Assembly (NCBI RefSeq): GCF_039614715.1
Contig: NZ_CP154857.1
Location: 2,480,001 to 2,544,000, forward strand
DNA: 64,000 nucleotides
Source: Microbacterium sp. AZCO
Lineage (GTDB): Bacteria > Actinomycetota > Actinomycetes > Actinomycetales > Microbacteriaceae
Direction of reading: 5' to 3'
Shown here: positions 43,891 through 51,075 of the stretch, piece after piece
How positions within the stretch are numbered: the stretch's first letter is position 1
Layout of the letters: the number at the start of each line of letters is the position of its first letter
Made by a program: the position numbers and the translations under genes
The notes under the pieces: model-generated
Seen by the model: only the letters and a program-made list of their open reading frames with translations
Told to the model about the DNA's origin: nothing
Database searches by the model: none

Positions 43891-44448
43891 CTAGGCGTCC
43901 GCCGCCGTGAGGCTCTCGAGTCGGGCCACCCAGCGCGCGATGGTCCCGTCGTCGAACGGGACCTCGTGCGCGCGGACGCGCTGCTCCAGGTCGACGGCGA
44001 GCGCCTCGAGCTTCTCGACGAGGTCGAGCGGATAGCCGTAGGCGACGCGGTGCTCGTCCCACTCGTCGCGGTCGTCGATCCAGATGCCGCGGCCGTCGCG
44101 GGTGTCGACGACGTCGAGGTCCATGTCGATGCCGACGGGCTCGGCATCCTGCCAGCGGAGGTCCCACGCGATGTCGATGTACACGCGGTAGGTGCCCGGG
44201 GCGACATTGAAGGTGGCCGCATAGTCGCCGCTCGGAGGCATGAGCGTCACGTTGGCCACCTCGACGGCGAAGTCGCGGCTCGGCCGGCGGCTGCGCCATC
44301 CCGGAAGCTGGCCGAACCAGTCGCCCCACTCGTCGGCGCCGAGGTAGACGCATTCGTGCACCCAGTGCTCGCCGCCACCCCACTTGGTCCACCGGAATTG
44401 CAGCCGCGTCCCCGGCTCGGGGCGGATCGGGCGCGCATCTTCAGACAC
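43891..44448 (-). CDS. DUF402 domain-containing protein
   Basis: A 185-residue protein of the DUF402/FomD-like group. Recognisable segments are HWVHECVYLGADEWGDWF, PGTYRVYIDIAWDLRW, and the acidic DLDVVDTRDGRGIWIDDRDEWDEH that in relatives binds divalent metal for nucleoside diphosphate hydrolysis. The exact role here is unknown. The start is the GTG at 44448, seven bases after TAGACT. Its -10 overlaps that of divergent menF on one CTAG, so the two genes share one compact promoter. Confidence 0.83.
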   Translation of the reverse strand: MSEDARPIRPEPGTRLQFRWTKWGGGEHWVHECVYLGADEWGDWFGQLPGWRSRRPSRDFAVEVANVTLMPPSGDYAATFNVAPGTYRVYIDIAWDLRWQDAEPVGIDMDLDVVDTRDGRGIWIDDRDEWDEHRVAYGYPLDLVEKLEALAVDLEQRVRAHEVPFDDGTIARWVARLESLTAADA

Positions 44449-44455
44449 GAAGCCG

Positions 44456-44465
44456 AGTCTAGGCT
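44456..44465. promoter_or_regulatory. Overlapping divergent -10 elements of DUF402 gene and menF
   Basis: The 10 bases AGTCTAGGCT contain TAGACT on the minus strand (44456-44461) and TAGGCT on the plus strand (44460-44465). They stand seven and six bases from the GTG codons at 44448 and 44472. Only 23 bp separate the two genes, so both mRNAs are probably leaderless and compete for one polymerase site. Confidence 0.6.
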
Positions 44466-44471
44466 GGTTGT

Positions 44472-45722
44472 GTGATCGACCCGCCCCGCCCGCCGCGTCT
44501 GGTGGTCGAGACCCGGGAGGTCGATCCCGACCTGGACCTCCTCGGCTTCGCCGACCCGCGCCTGCCCCTCGCCTGGCTCCGCCGCGGCGACGGCATCATC
44601 GGCGTCGGACGTGCCGTCGCGGGATTCGAGACGGGAGGGGTGGATGCCTCCCCCGCCGCCGCATGGCGCGAGATCGCGGCGTCTGCCGAGCTCGACGACC
44701 CCCTTCGGCTTCCCGGCACCGGGCTCGTCGCCTTCGGAGCGCTCCCCTTCGACCGGCGCTCGCGCTCGGCGGGGCGGCTCATCGTGCCCGAGGCCGTCGT
44801 CGGCCGACGCGACGGACGGGCGTGGATCACCCGCATCCGCGCCGCTGACGCGGCGTTCGCCGGTGTCGAGCCCATCCCGTACGGCTCCTACTGGTCGGCC
44901 ACCCTCGGCCCCGGGGCGCTCGACCCCGCCGGATACCAGGCCGCCGTGCGCACGGCCCTCGACGCCATCGCGGCCGGTGAGGTCGGCAAGGTCGTGCTCG
45001 CGCGCGACCTCGTGGGCACCGTGCCGGCCGACGCCGACCTGCGCCGTCTCGTGCGGGCCCTCGCGACGGGATACCCCGACACCTGGACGTTCGCGGTCGA
45101 CGGCCTCATCGGCGCGAGCCCCGAGACCCTCGTGACGGTCGACGACGGCACCGTCACCGCCCGAGTGCTCGCCGGGACGTTCCCGCGCGGCGCCGACGCG
45201 GACGACGATGCCGAGGCATCCCTCGCCCTCTCGCACAGCGCGAAGGACCTCGACGAGCACCGGTACGCCGTGCAGAGCGTCCTCGAGGCGCTCGCTCCCC
45301 ACACGACCGAGCTTCGTGCCGACGCCGAGCCGTTCACGCTGGAGCTGCCCAACCTCTGGCACCTCGCGACCGACGTCGCGGGCGACCTCGCCGACCACGC
45401 CTCGTCGCTCGACCTCGTCGCGGCACTCCACCCGACGGCGGCGGTCGCCGGGACGCCGACGGATGCCGCGATCGAGGTGATCCGCCGCATCGAGCCGTTC
45501 GACCGCGGGCGGTATGCCGGACCTGTGGGCTGGGTGGACGCGAACGGCGACGGCGAGTGGGCGATCGCCCTGCGCTGCGCGCAGATCGGGCCGGCCGCGG
45601 GGGGCGCCACGATCCCCGTCGTCGCGCACGCCGGCGCCGGCATCGTCGCCGGCAGCGACCCCGAGACGGAGCTGCTGGAGACGCGGGTGAAGTTCCGGCC
45701 CATCGTCGACGCGCTGGCCTGA
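44472..45722 (+). CDS. menF: Isochorismate synthase
   Basis: A 416-residue chorismate-binding enzyme (MenF/DhbC/EntC type) converting chorismate to isochorismate for menaquinone. The conserved C-terminal half shows KVVLARDL, ASPETLV, VLAGTFPRG, SAKDLDEHRYAV, LHPTAAVAGTP and the end ETELLETRVKFRPI. No salicylate or siderophore genes are near, and menD and menG are, so the menaquinone role is favoured. The GTG start lies six bases after TAGGCT with no Shine-Dalgarno. Confidence 0.9.
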   Translation: MIDPPRPPRLVVETREVDPDLDLLGFADPRLPLAWLRRGDGIIGVGRAVAGFETGGVDASPAAAWREIAASAELDDPLRLPGTGLVAFGALPFDRRSRSAGRLIVPEAVVGRRDGRAWITRIRAADAAFAGVEPIPYGSYWSATLGPGALDPAGYQAAVRTALDAIAAGEVGKVVLARDLVGTVPADADLRRLVRALATGYPDTWTFAVDGLIGASPETLVTVDDGTVTARVLAGTFPRGADADDDAEASLALSHSAKDLDEHRYAVQSVLEALAPHTTELRADAEPFTLELPNLWHLATDVAGDLADHASSLDLVAALHPTAAVAGTPTDAAIEVIRRIEPFDRGRYAGPVGWVDANGDGEWAIALRCAQIGPAAGGATIPVVAHAGAGIVAGSDPETELLETRVKFRPIVDALA

Positions 45723-45746
45723 GGCTCCTCGCGGGTTGAGGCTCGA

Positions 45747-45772
45747 CCCCTCGACAAGCTCGGGGACCGAGG
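45747..45772. repeat. REP-like palindromic element
   Basis: CCCCTCGACAAGCTCGGGG followed by ACC is partly self-complementary and close to a CTCGACAAGCTC-type element found repeatedly between genes in Micrococcales. It lies in the gap after menF and could act as its terminator. Confidence 0.4.
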
Positions 45773-45780
45773 TGCATCTA

Positions 45781-45818
45781 CAAGAAGTATTGCACAACAT
45801 TTCTTGCGGATGTACCGT
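45781..45818 (+). promoter_or_regulatory. ArsR-gene promoter with inverted repeat operator
   Basis: TTGCAC (45790-45795), 17-bp spacer, TACCGT (45813-45818), then six bases to the ATG. The inverted repeat CAAGAA (45781-45786) and TTCTTG (45801-45806) spans the -35 and part of the spacer, as expected for self-repression by the ArsR-type protein. Confidence 0.55.
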
Positions 45819-45824
45819 GACGGC

Positions 45825-46391
45825 ATGGCACGTCGCGAGATCCACGTCGAAGACCCCTCCGCACTTCGCGCGATCGCGCACCCGCTGCGACTGAAGATCA
45901 TCGGGCTGCTGCGCCTGGAGGGGCCGCTCACGGTCGGTGCGCTCGGAGAGCGGGTGGGCGCGGCATCCGGATCCGTCAGCTACCACCTCGCCACCCTCGA
46001 ACGGCACGGGTTCGTCGAGCAGGCACCCGAGCTCGCCCGCGACGGGCGCGAGCGGTGGTGGCGCGCGTCAGCCGACTACACGACTGTCGACGCGATGGAG
46101 CTGCAGGGAGATCCGGCGAAGCGCGAGGCGGGTCTCGCGCTCCGGCGCACCATCGTGCAGTCGTACGCCGTCGAGACGCTCGCGTATCTCGACATGGAGT
46201 CGTCCCTGGAGCCCGAGTGGATCGAAGCCTCGACCCAGAGCGACGACATGCTGTGGCTCACCGCCGACGAGCTGCGTCAGCTCAGCGCCGACCTCGATGA
46301 GGTCGTCCGCAGCTGGCGCGAGCGGGGCGGCCGCGACCGTGAGGGCGCCCGGGCGGTGCGCGCGATCTACTCGACGTTCCTGCGGCCATGA
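45825..46391 (+). CDS. ArsR-type helix-turn-helix regulator
   Basis: A 188-residue regulator with an N-terminal winged helix: AIAHPLRLKIIGLLRLEGPLT, then VGAASGSVSYHLATLERHGFVE, the usual ArsR-like recognition helix and wing. No metal-binding cysteines are present, so it is not a metal sensor of the classic type. The C-terminal 100 residues are helical and may bind the substrate of the coupled MFS pump. The ATG at 45825 lies six bases after TACCGT. Its stop overlaps the ATG of the MFS gene. Confidence 0.85.
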   Translation: MARREIHVEDPSALRAIAHPLRLKIIGLLRLEGPLTVGALGERVGAASGSVSYHLATLERHGFVEQAPELARDGRERWWRASADYTTVDAMELQGDPAKREAGLALRRTIVQSYAVETLAYLDMESSLEPEWIEASTQSDDMLWLTADELRQLSADLDEVVRSWRERGGRDREGARAVRAIYSTFLRP

Positions 46392-47602
46392 GCACCTCCG
46401 TCACTGTCCGGCGCACGCCCCTCGTCGCGCTCCTCGCGGCCGACGGCGTCTCGCGCCTCGGCAACGCCGTCACGATCGTCGCGATCCCGCTCATCGCGCT
46501 CGACATCGCCCGCACTCCCCTCGCCGCGGCGGCGGCCGGCATCGCGGCGACCGTTCCGCTCGTCATCGGAGGACTCGTCGGCGGAGTCGTCGTCGACCGG
46601 CTCGGCTTCCGGCGGGCCAGCATCGTGGCGGACGCCGCGAGCGGCGTCACGGTGCTCGCGGTGCCCGTGCTCGCGGCGATGGACGCGCTGCCGCTCTGGG
46701 CGCTCCTCGTGCTCGTGCTGCTCTCGAACCTGCTCGACGCGCCCGGCGCGGCGGCCCGGTCGAGCCAGCTGCCCGAGCTGGCCGAGCTCGCGGGCACGGG
46801 GCTCCCCCGCGCTGCCGCCGCGCAGGCGACGGTGTCGCGGACGGCGACGATGCTCGGCGCCGCGGTGGCGGGCCTGCTCGTCGCGACGGTCGGCGCGGCG
46901 CCCGCCATGTACCTCAACGCCGCGGCCTTCGGCGTCGCGATCCTCCTGACGCTGCTGTTCGTGCCGCGGGTCGAGCTGCCCGAGAACGCCGAGGACACCG
47001 CCGGCGGATGGAGCGGTCTCACGGCCGGCATCCGCTTCGTCTGGCGTACGCCCCTCGTCCGCGCGGTCGTCCTCATGGTCGTGATCACCAATGCGATCGA
47101 CGTCGCCGGCTACACCGTGCTCAAGCCGCTCTACGCGCAGGGGCTCGGCAACGACGGTGCGGCGCTGGGCATCATGATCGCGTGCATGTCCGGCGGAGCT
47201 CTCGTCGGCGCCGCGCTGTACGGGATCGTCGGCGATCGCGTGCCGCGGCACGCCCTCTTCGTCACGCTCTTCCTGCTCGCCGGCGTGCCGCCCTACTTGA
47301 CGCTCGCGCTGCACCCGCCGTTCGTCGTCGTGGCGATCGTGCTCGTGCTGTCGGGACTCGCCGCGGGCCCGCTCAACCCGCTCATCGACTCTGCGCTGTT
47401 CCGGCTCATCCCGCCCGGCATCCGCGCCCGTGCGCTCGGCGCGATCACGGCCGGCGTCACGGCCGCGATGCCGTTCGGCAGTCTCCTGGCCGGTCTCGGC
47501 GTCGACGCCTTCGGACTGACGGCGACGCTCCTGCTGGCATCCCTCTCCTATGCCGTCGCCGTGGTCTCGCTCGGCTTCGGGCGGCGCTGGAAGGGCTTCT
47601 GA
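46388..47602 (+). CDS. MFS efflux transporter
   Basis: A 404-residue carrier with about 12 membrane segments and a short N-terminus. LGNAVTIVAIPLIALD in helix 1 and DRLGFRRASIVAD in the following loop place it with the MFS_3/enterobactin-exporter-like group common in actinobacteria. It overlaps the ArsR gene by four bases (ATGA), forming a two-gene regulator-pump unit probably induced by a toxic compound. The substrate is unknown. After the stop a large imperfect palindrome lies before the convergent ABC gene. Confidence 0.85.
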   Translation: MSTSVTVRRTPLVALLAADGVSRLGNAVTIVAIPLIALDIARTPLAAAAAGIAATVPLVIGGLVGGVVVDRLGFRRASIVADAASGVTVLAVPVLAAMDALPLWALLVLVLLSNLLDAPGAAARSSQLPELAELAGTGLPRAAAAQATVSRTATMLGAAVAGLLVATVGAAPAMYLNAAAFGVAILLTLLFVPRVELPENAEDTAGGWSGLTAGIRFVWRTPLVRAVVLMVVITNAIDVAGYTVLKPLYAQGLGNDGAALGIMIACMSGGALVGAALYGIVGDRVPRHALFVTLFLLAGVPPYLTLALHPPFVVVAIVLVLSGLAAGPLNPLIDSALFRLIPPGIRARALGAITAGVTAAMPFGSLLAGLGVDAFGLTATLLLASLSYAVAVVSLGFGRRWKGF

Positions 47603-47624
47603 CCCCACGGCGCGGCATCCCGAA

Positions 47625-47694
47625 CCCACACTCCGCGACCGATCCCACACTCGATGCGCGCCCACCGGGTGTGGGTTGGCGCACCGAGTGTGGG
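47625..47694. repeat. Long inverted repeat with CCCACACTC motif between convergent genes
   Basis: CCCACACTCGATGCGC (47644-47659) pairs with GCGCACCGAGTGTGGG (47679-47694) with one mismatch. A third partial copy, CCCACACTCCGCG, lies at 47625-47637, and GGTGTGGG is in the loop. The structure suits a bidirectional terminator or a dispersed REP-like element. Confidence 0.6.
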
Positions 47695-47713
47695 CTCGCG
47701 GTGAGAGAGCGGG

Positions 47714-48529
47714 TCAGATCGAGCGCTGGTAGGCGCGGATCGCGCGGACCGACCACAGGAACGCGAGCGCGGCGAGCACGGCCAGCCCTGCCGCCTGCCA
47801 CCAGCCGTTCGACGGGTAGGAGCCGTCGAGGCCGCCGCGACCGAGCTCGACGGCCCACGTCATGGGGTTCCAGCGCGACACGTTCTGCACCCACTCCGGC
47901 ATGAGATCGGCCGGCATCATCGTCGTCGAGAGGAACGTCGCCGGGAGCACGATGAGCTGCGACAGGCTGATCAGCGCGATCTGATTGCGCGTCGTGAGCG
48001 CCACCGCCGTCGACATCGAGCAGAAGATCGTCGCGAGGAGTGTCGCGACGCCGAGGGCGACGGCCATGCCGCCGATGCCGCCCGGGTACCGGGCGCCGGC
48101 GAGCCAGCCGATGCCGAGGACGACGACCGACTGCAGCACGTTGATGATGAGCTGCTGGACGAGCTGTCCCGTGATGATCGCGGTCCGCGAGATCGGCGAC
48201 GTGAGGTACTGGTCCATGACGCCCGAGTTGATGTCGTCGATGTAGCCCGTTCCGGCCCACGCGCCCGAGTAGAGCACGGTCATCATCAGGATGCCGGGCA
48301 CGAGGTAGTCGATGTACCCGTCCCCGCCGAACTGCGGCAGCGCCCCGAGCGCCGAGAAGACGCCGCCGAACAGCACGATCCAGATGATCGGCTGGATGAG
48401 CGACATGACGGGTCCCCACGCCTGGCGGAAACCCGAGATGAGCCAGCGTCGGGTGACCTGCCCGGTCTGGGTGAACCAGCCCGAGCGGGCCGGGGTCGCA
48501 GTGGTGGCGCTGAGCGCGATGGTCGTCAT
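47714..48529 (-). CDS. ABC-2 type transporter permease (DrrB-like)
   Basis: A 271-residue ABC-2 permease with six membrane segments. The motif DQYLTSPISRTAIITGQ and the end AVELGRGGLDG are typical of DrrB-like drug or lipid exporters. It pairs with the ATPase encoded by the overlapping upstream gene (ATGA). The first 30 residues are cytoplasmic and contain RRWLISGFRQAWGPV. The exported compound is not known. It is the last gene of the padR-controlled operon. Confidence 0.88.
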   Translation of the reverse strand: MTTIALSATTATPARSGWFTQTGQVTRRWLISGFRQAWGPVMSLIQPIIWIVLFGGVFSALGALPQFGGDGYIDYLVPGILMMTVLYSGAWAGTGYIDDINSGVMDQYLTSPISRTAIITGQLVQQLIINVLQSVVVLGIGWLAGARYPGGIGGMAVALGVATLLATIFCSMSTAVALTTRNQIALISLSQLIVLPATFLSTTMMPADLMPEWVQNVSRWNPMTWAVELGRGGLDGSYPSNGWWQAAGLAVLAALAFLWSVRAIRAYQRSI

Positions 48530-49554
48530 GCCGCCGCTCCTGTCTGTGTCGCGGCGGCCGATCCGGTCGAGGGGTCGCCGAAGGTGTGGCCGACGAAGTG
48601 CAGATACACGTCGTCGAGGGTGGGGTGGGATGCCGAGACCTGGCCGTAGCGGATGCCCGCGGCATCCAGCGAGGCGATGACGGCTCCGACGGCGGCCGAC
48701 GCGTCGTCGGTCCGGGCGGCGAGGATCCCGTCGATTCCGGATGCCTCGACCACGATGTCGCGCAGGCCCGCGACGCGCGCCACGGCGGCGCGCACGGCCG
48801 CGACATCGGGCTCGACGAGCGAGACGCGGAGCGAATCGCCGTGCAGCGCCGCCTTGAGCGCCTCGGGCGTGCCCTGCACGACGGCTCGTCCACCGCTGAC
48901 GAGGAGCAGGTCGTCGGCGAGGCGATCGGCCTCCTCCATGTAATGCGTCGTGAGCACGACGGTGAGCGCCTCCTCGCCGGACAGGCGCCGGATCTCGGCC
49001 CACATCGCCGCACGCGCCTCCGGATCGAGGCCCGTCGTCGGCTCGTCGAGGAACAGCACCTTCGGCCGGTGCACGAGGGCCGCCGCGACGTCCAGGCGGC
49101 GGCGCATGCCTCCCGAGAAGGTCGAGACGGGGCGACGGGATGCCTCGGCCAGGCCGAAGTCGTCGAGCAGCCGGGCGGCACGCGCCCGTGCGTCGGCCGA
49201 TGCGATGCCCCGGAGGCGAGCGGCGATCTCGAGGTTCTCGGTCGCCGTGAGCACGGGGTCGGTGCTCGAGCCCTGCGAGACGTAGCCGATGGCGGCGCGG
49301 ACGGCGTCGGGGTTGCGGAGCACGTCGTGCCCCGAGACCCGGGCGGAGCCGCTCGTGGGCTTGGACAGCGTCGTGAGGATCTTCGTCGTCGTCGACTTGC
49401 CGGCGCCGTTCGGTCCGAGGAGGCCGAAGACGCGGCCGGCCGGCACGGTGAAGCTCAGTCCGTCGAGAGCCCGCACGGCGGGCTTGCGCGCTCGACCGGG
49501 ATAGACCTTCACGAGGTCTTCCGCAACGATCGCGGGTGTGTCGTTTTCGGGCAT
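48526..49554 (-). CDS. ABC transporter ATP-binding protein (DrrA-like)
   Basis: A 342-residue ATPase with Walker A GPNGAGKST near residue 46, Q-loop VSQGSS, signature FSGGMRRRLD, Walker B VLFLDEPTTGLD and H-loop TTHYMEEAD. The last 100 residues form the extra domain of DaunoR/DrrA-type proteins, ending in HPTLDDVYLHFVGHTF, which is the C-terminal regulatory motif of that group. It overlaps the permease gene by four bases and follows the 49606 gene after 51 bp. GAAGGGA lies about 10 bases before the ATG. Confidence 0.9.
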   Translation of the reverse strand: MPENDTPAIVAEDLVKVYPGRARKPAVRALDGLSFTVPAGRVFGLLGPNGAGKSTTTKILTTLSKPTSGSARVSGHDVLRNPDAVRAAIGYVSQGSSTDPVLTATENLEIAARLRGIASADARARAARLLDDFGLAEASRRPVSTFSGGMRRRLDVAAALVHRPKVLFLDEPTTGLDPEARAAMWAEIRRLSGEEALTVVLTTHYMEEADRLADDLLLVSGGRAVVQGTPEALKAALHGDSLRVSLVEPDVAAVRAAVARVAGLRDIVVEASGIDGILAARTDDASAAVGAVIASLDAAGIRYGQVSASHPTLDDVYLHFVGHTFGDPSTGSAAATQTGAAA

Positions 49555-49605
49555 GGCGAAGCATCCCTTCTTTCTGATGAGGGTGGTGGGTGTCGCGAGG
49601 TGCGG

Positions 49606-50496
49606 TCAGGGTTTCCTGCGGGCACCGAACATCATGTTGGCGAGCACGAGCATCATGACGGCGAAGCCGCCGACGAAGGCGAGCAGCCCCCACCACCAGC
49701 CCACCGTGAAGATGAGCAGCACGATGACGGCGAACGTGACGATCCAGATGACGGCGGTGTAGATGCCGAAGCGCGCCGCCGTCTCCGGCTCGTCCTCGAA
49801 GCGGTTGCTCACCTCGAGGTTCCACGCCGCGCGCGTCCATGCCTTCTTGCGGTTGGTCTGCGTCGCCGCGAGCCAGCTGAAGGCGACGATGGATGCCACG
49901 AGCAGCAGCGCCGCGACGACGAGGACGCCGACCGCCGTGAGATCGACCGCGAAGACGGCGCCGAGCGCGAGCGCCTCGAGCCCGCCGAACGTCGCGAGAC
50001 CGAAACCCACCGCCCTGCCGGTGGGAAGCGGGTGGTTGGTCGTCGTCTCCTGCCGCAGCGCGTCGGCGGTGACGATCCCGAGCGGCAGCGAGACCGCGAG
50101 GCCGAGGGCCACGAGGCCCGCCGTGCCGACGGGCACGATCGCGAAGGCCCCGAGCACGAGCAGCACCAGGGCGACGGCGGCGATGAGGCTCAGCACGACG
50201 GTGCGCACGACGAATCCGCTCTTGGGGCGGACGCGGTGGCGGAGGAAGGCCGCCTGGGCGCTCTCGGGGGCGGCCGGAGCCGCGGCATCCCTTCCCCCGT
50301 CCAGAAGATCGCGCACGTCGCCGAGCTCCGCGATCGCGAGTCGAGCCGCCTCGGCGGGGGAGCTGCCGGAGGCCTCGAGCTCGTCGACGCGGGCGATGAG
50401 GTTGGCACGCACCTCCTCCTTGAGGTCCTGCGCGTCGGGGGTCATCTCGACGCCCTGGAACGCCTCGTCGAGGAGGCGGTGGATGTCGGTGTTCAT
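49606..50496 (-). CDS. Permease-prefix-domain membrane protein
   Basis: A 296-residue protein. Residues 1-70 form a soluble helical domain (DLKEEVRANLIARVDELEASG, AARLAIAELGDVRDLL), the permease prefix domain 1 often found with PadR regulators. It is followed by about six membrane segments. It overlaps padR by four bases (ATGA), and the ABC genes follow. Such proteins are usually thought to help or modulate the linked ABC exporter; no enzymatic motif is seen. Confidence 0.82.
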   Translation of the reverse strand: MNTDIHRLLDEAFQGVEMTPDAQDLKEEVRANLIARVDELEASGSSPAEAARLAIAELGDVRDLLDGGRDAAAPAAPESAQAAFLRHRVRPKSGFVVRTVVLSLIAAVALVLLVLGAFAIVPVGTAGLVALGLAVSLPLGIVTADALRQETTTNHPLPTGRAVGFGLATFGGLEALALGAVFAVDLTAVGVLVVAALLLVASIVAFSWLAATQTNRKKAWTRAAWNLEVSNRFEDEPETAARFGIYTAVIWIVTFAVIVLLIFTVGWWWGLLAFVGGFAVMMLVLANMMFGARRKP

Positions 50497-50843
50497 TGCT
50501 GTTCCTTCACGTCGAGGAGGGAGTCGATGATGCGTCGCGTGGCGACCCAGGCGGACACGTTCGAGCGGTACACGGAGCGCCCCGCGTCGGTGATGCGGTA
50601 GTACTTGCGGCGGCCGCCCTGCGTCTCGTCGCCCCAGTACGACTCGACGAGCCCGTCCTTCTCGAGACGGCGGTACGTCGCGTAGAGCGTCGCTTCCTTG
50701 ATCTCGTAGTCGCCGCCGATGGCATCGCGGATCGTCTTGTAGATCTCGAAGCCGTAGCGGTCGCCGCGACGCAGCACGCCGAGCACGATCGTGTCGGTAT
50801 GGCCGCGCAGCAGATCGGCCGCGAAGGCATCGTCCTGTGTCAT
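50493..50843 (-). CDS. PadR-family transcriptional regulator
   Basis: A 116-residue PadR protein. The winged helix reads VLGVLRRGDRYGFEIYKTI, then KEATLYATYRRLEKDGLVESYW and the wing GGRRKYYRIT, and the C-terminal dimerisation helix ends in LLDVKEQQ. It heads the operon with the prefix-domain protein and the DrrAB-like exporter, and probably represses it. The ATG at 50843 lies seven bases after TACAGT; a matching inverted repeat overlaps the start region. Confidence 0.9.
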   Translation of the reverse strand: MTQDDAFAADLLRGHTDTIVLGVLRRGDRYGFEIYKTIRDAIGGDYEIKEATLYATYRRLEKDGLVESYWGDETQGGRRKYYRITDAGRSVYRSNVSAWVATRRIIDSLLDVKEQQ

Positions 50844-50874
50844 GACAGGTACTGTATCACATCAAGTACTTGTC
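50844..50874. promoter_or_regulatory. PadR operator-like inverted repeat
   Basis: GACAGGTACT (50844-50853) and AGTACTTGTC (50865-50874) form 10-base arms with one mismatch around an 11-base spacer that contains GTATCAC. It starts directly at the padR start codon and covers the TACAGT -10, as expected for self-repression. The remaining 200 bp up to the RCC1 gene show no other clear signal. Confidence 0.6.
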
Positions 50875-51075
50875 GAGACAGGGTTCGTTCTTTGCGCGGC
50901 GAGCCTCTGCTAGCTTCCTTCTTGTCTGCACGCCTCGGGGCGGCAGATTCTCCACGAGCACCATCTCGGCCGTCGTTCCAGGCCGAGCACCCTCGATCGT
51001 CTGCGCACCACCTCACGTGGCGCCGTCGACGACGTCGCCGCTGACACCTGTGACCTGCGACCGACGGGACTCGTC

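Noticed and set aside
47714..50843. Daunorubicin-type antibiotic self-resistance cluster
   Set aside because: The ABC pair is DrrAB-like, but no biosynthetic genes are near; PadR, prefix-domain protein and ABC pair is a common generic exporter unit.
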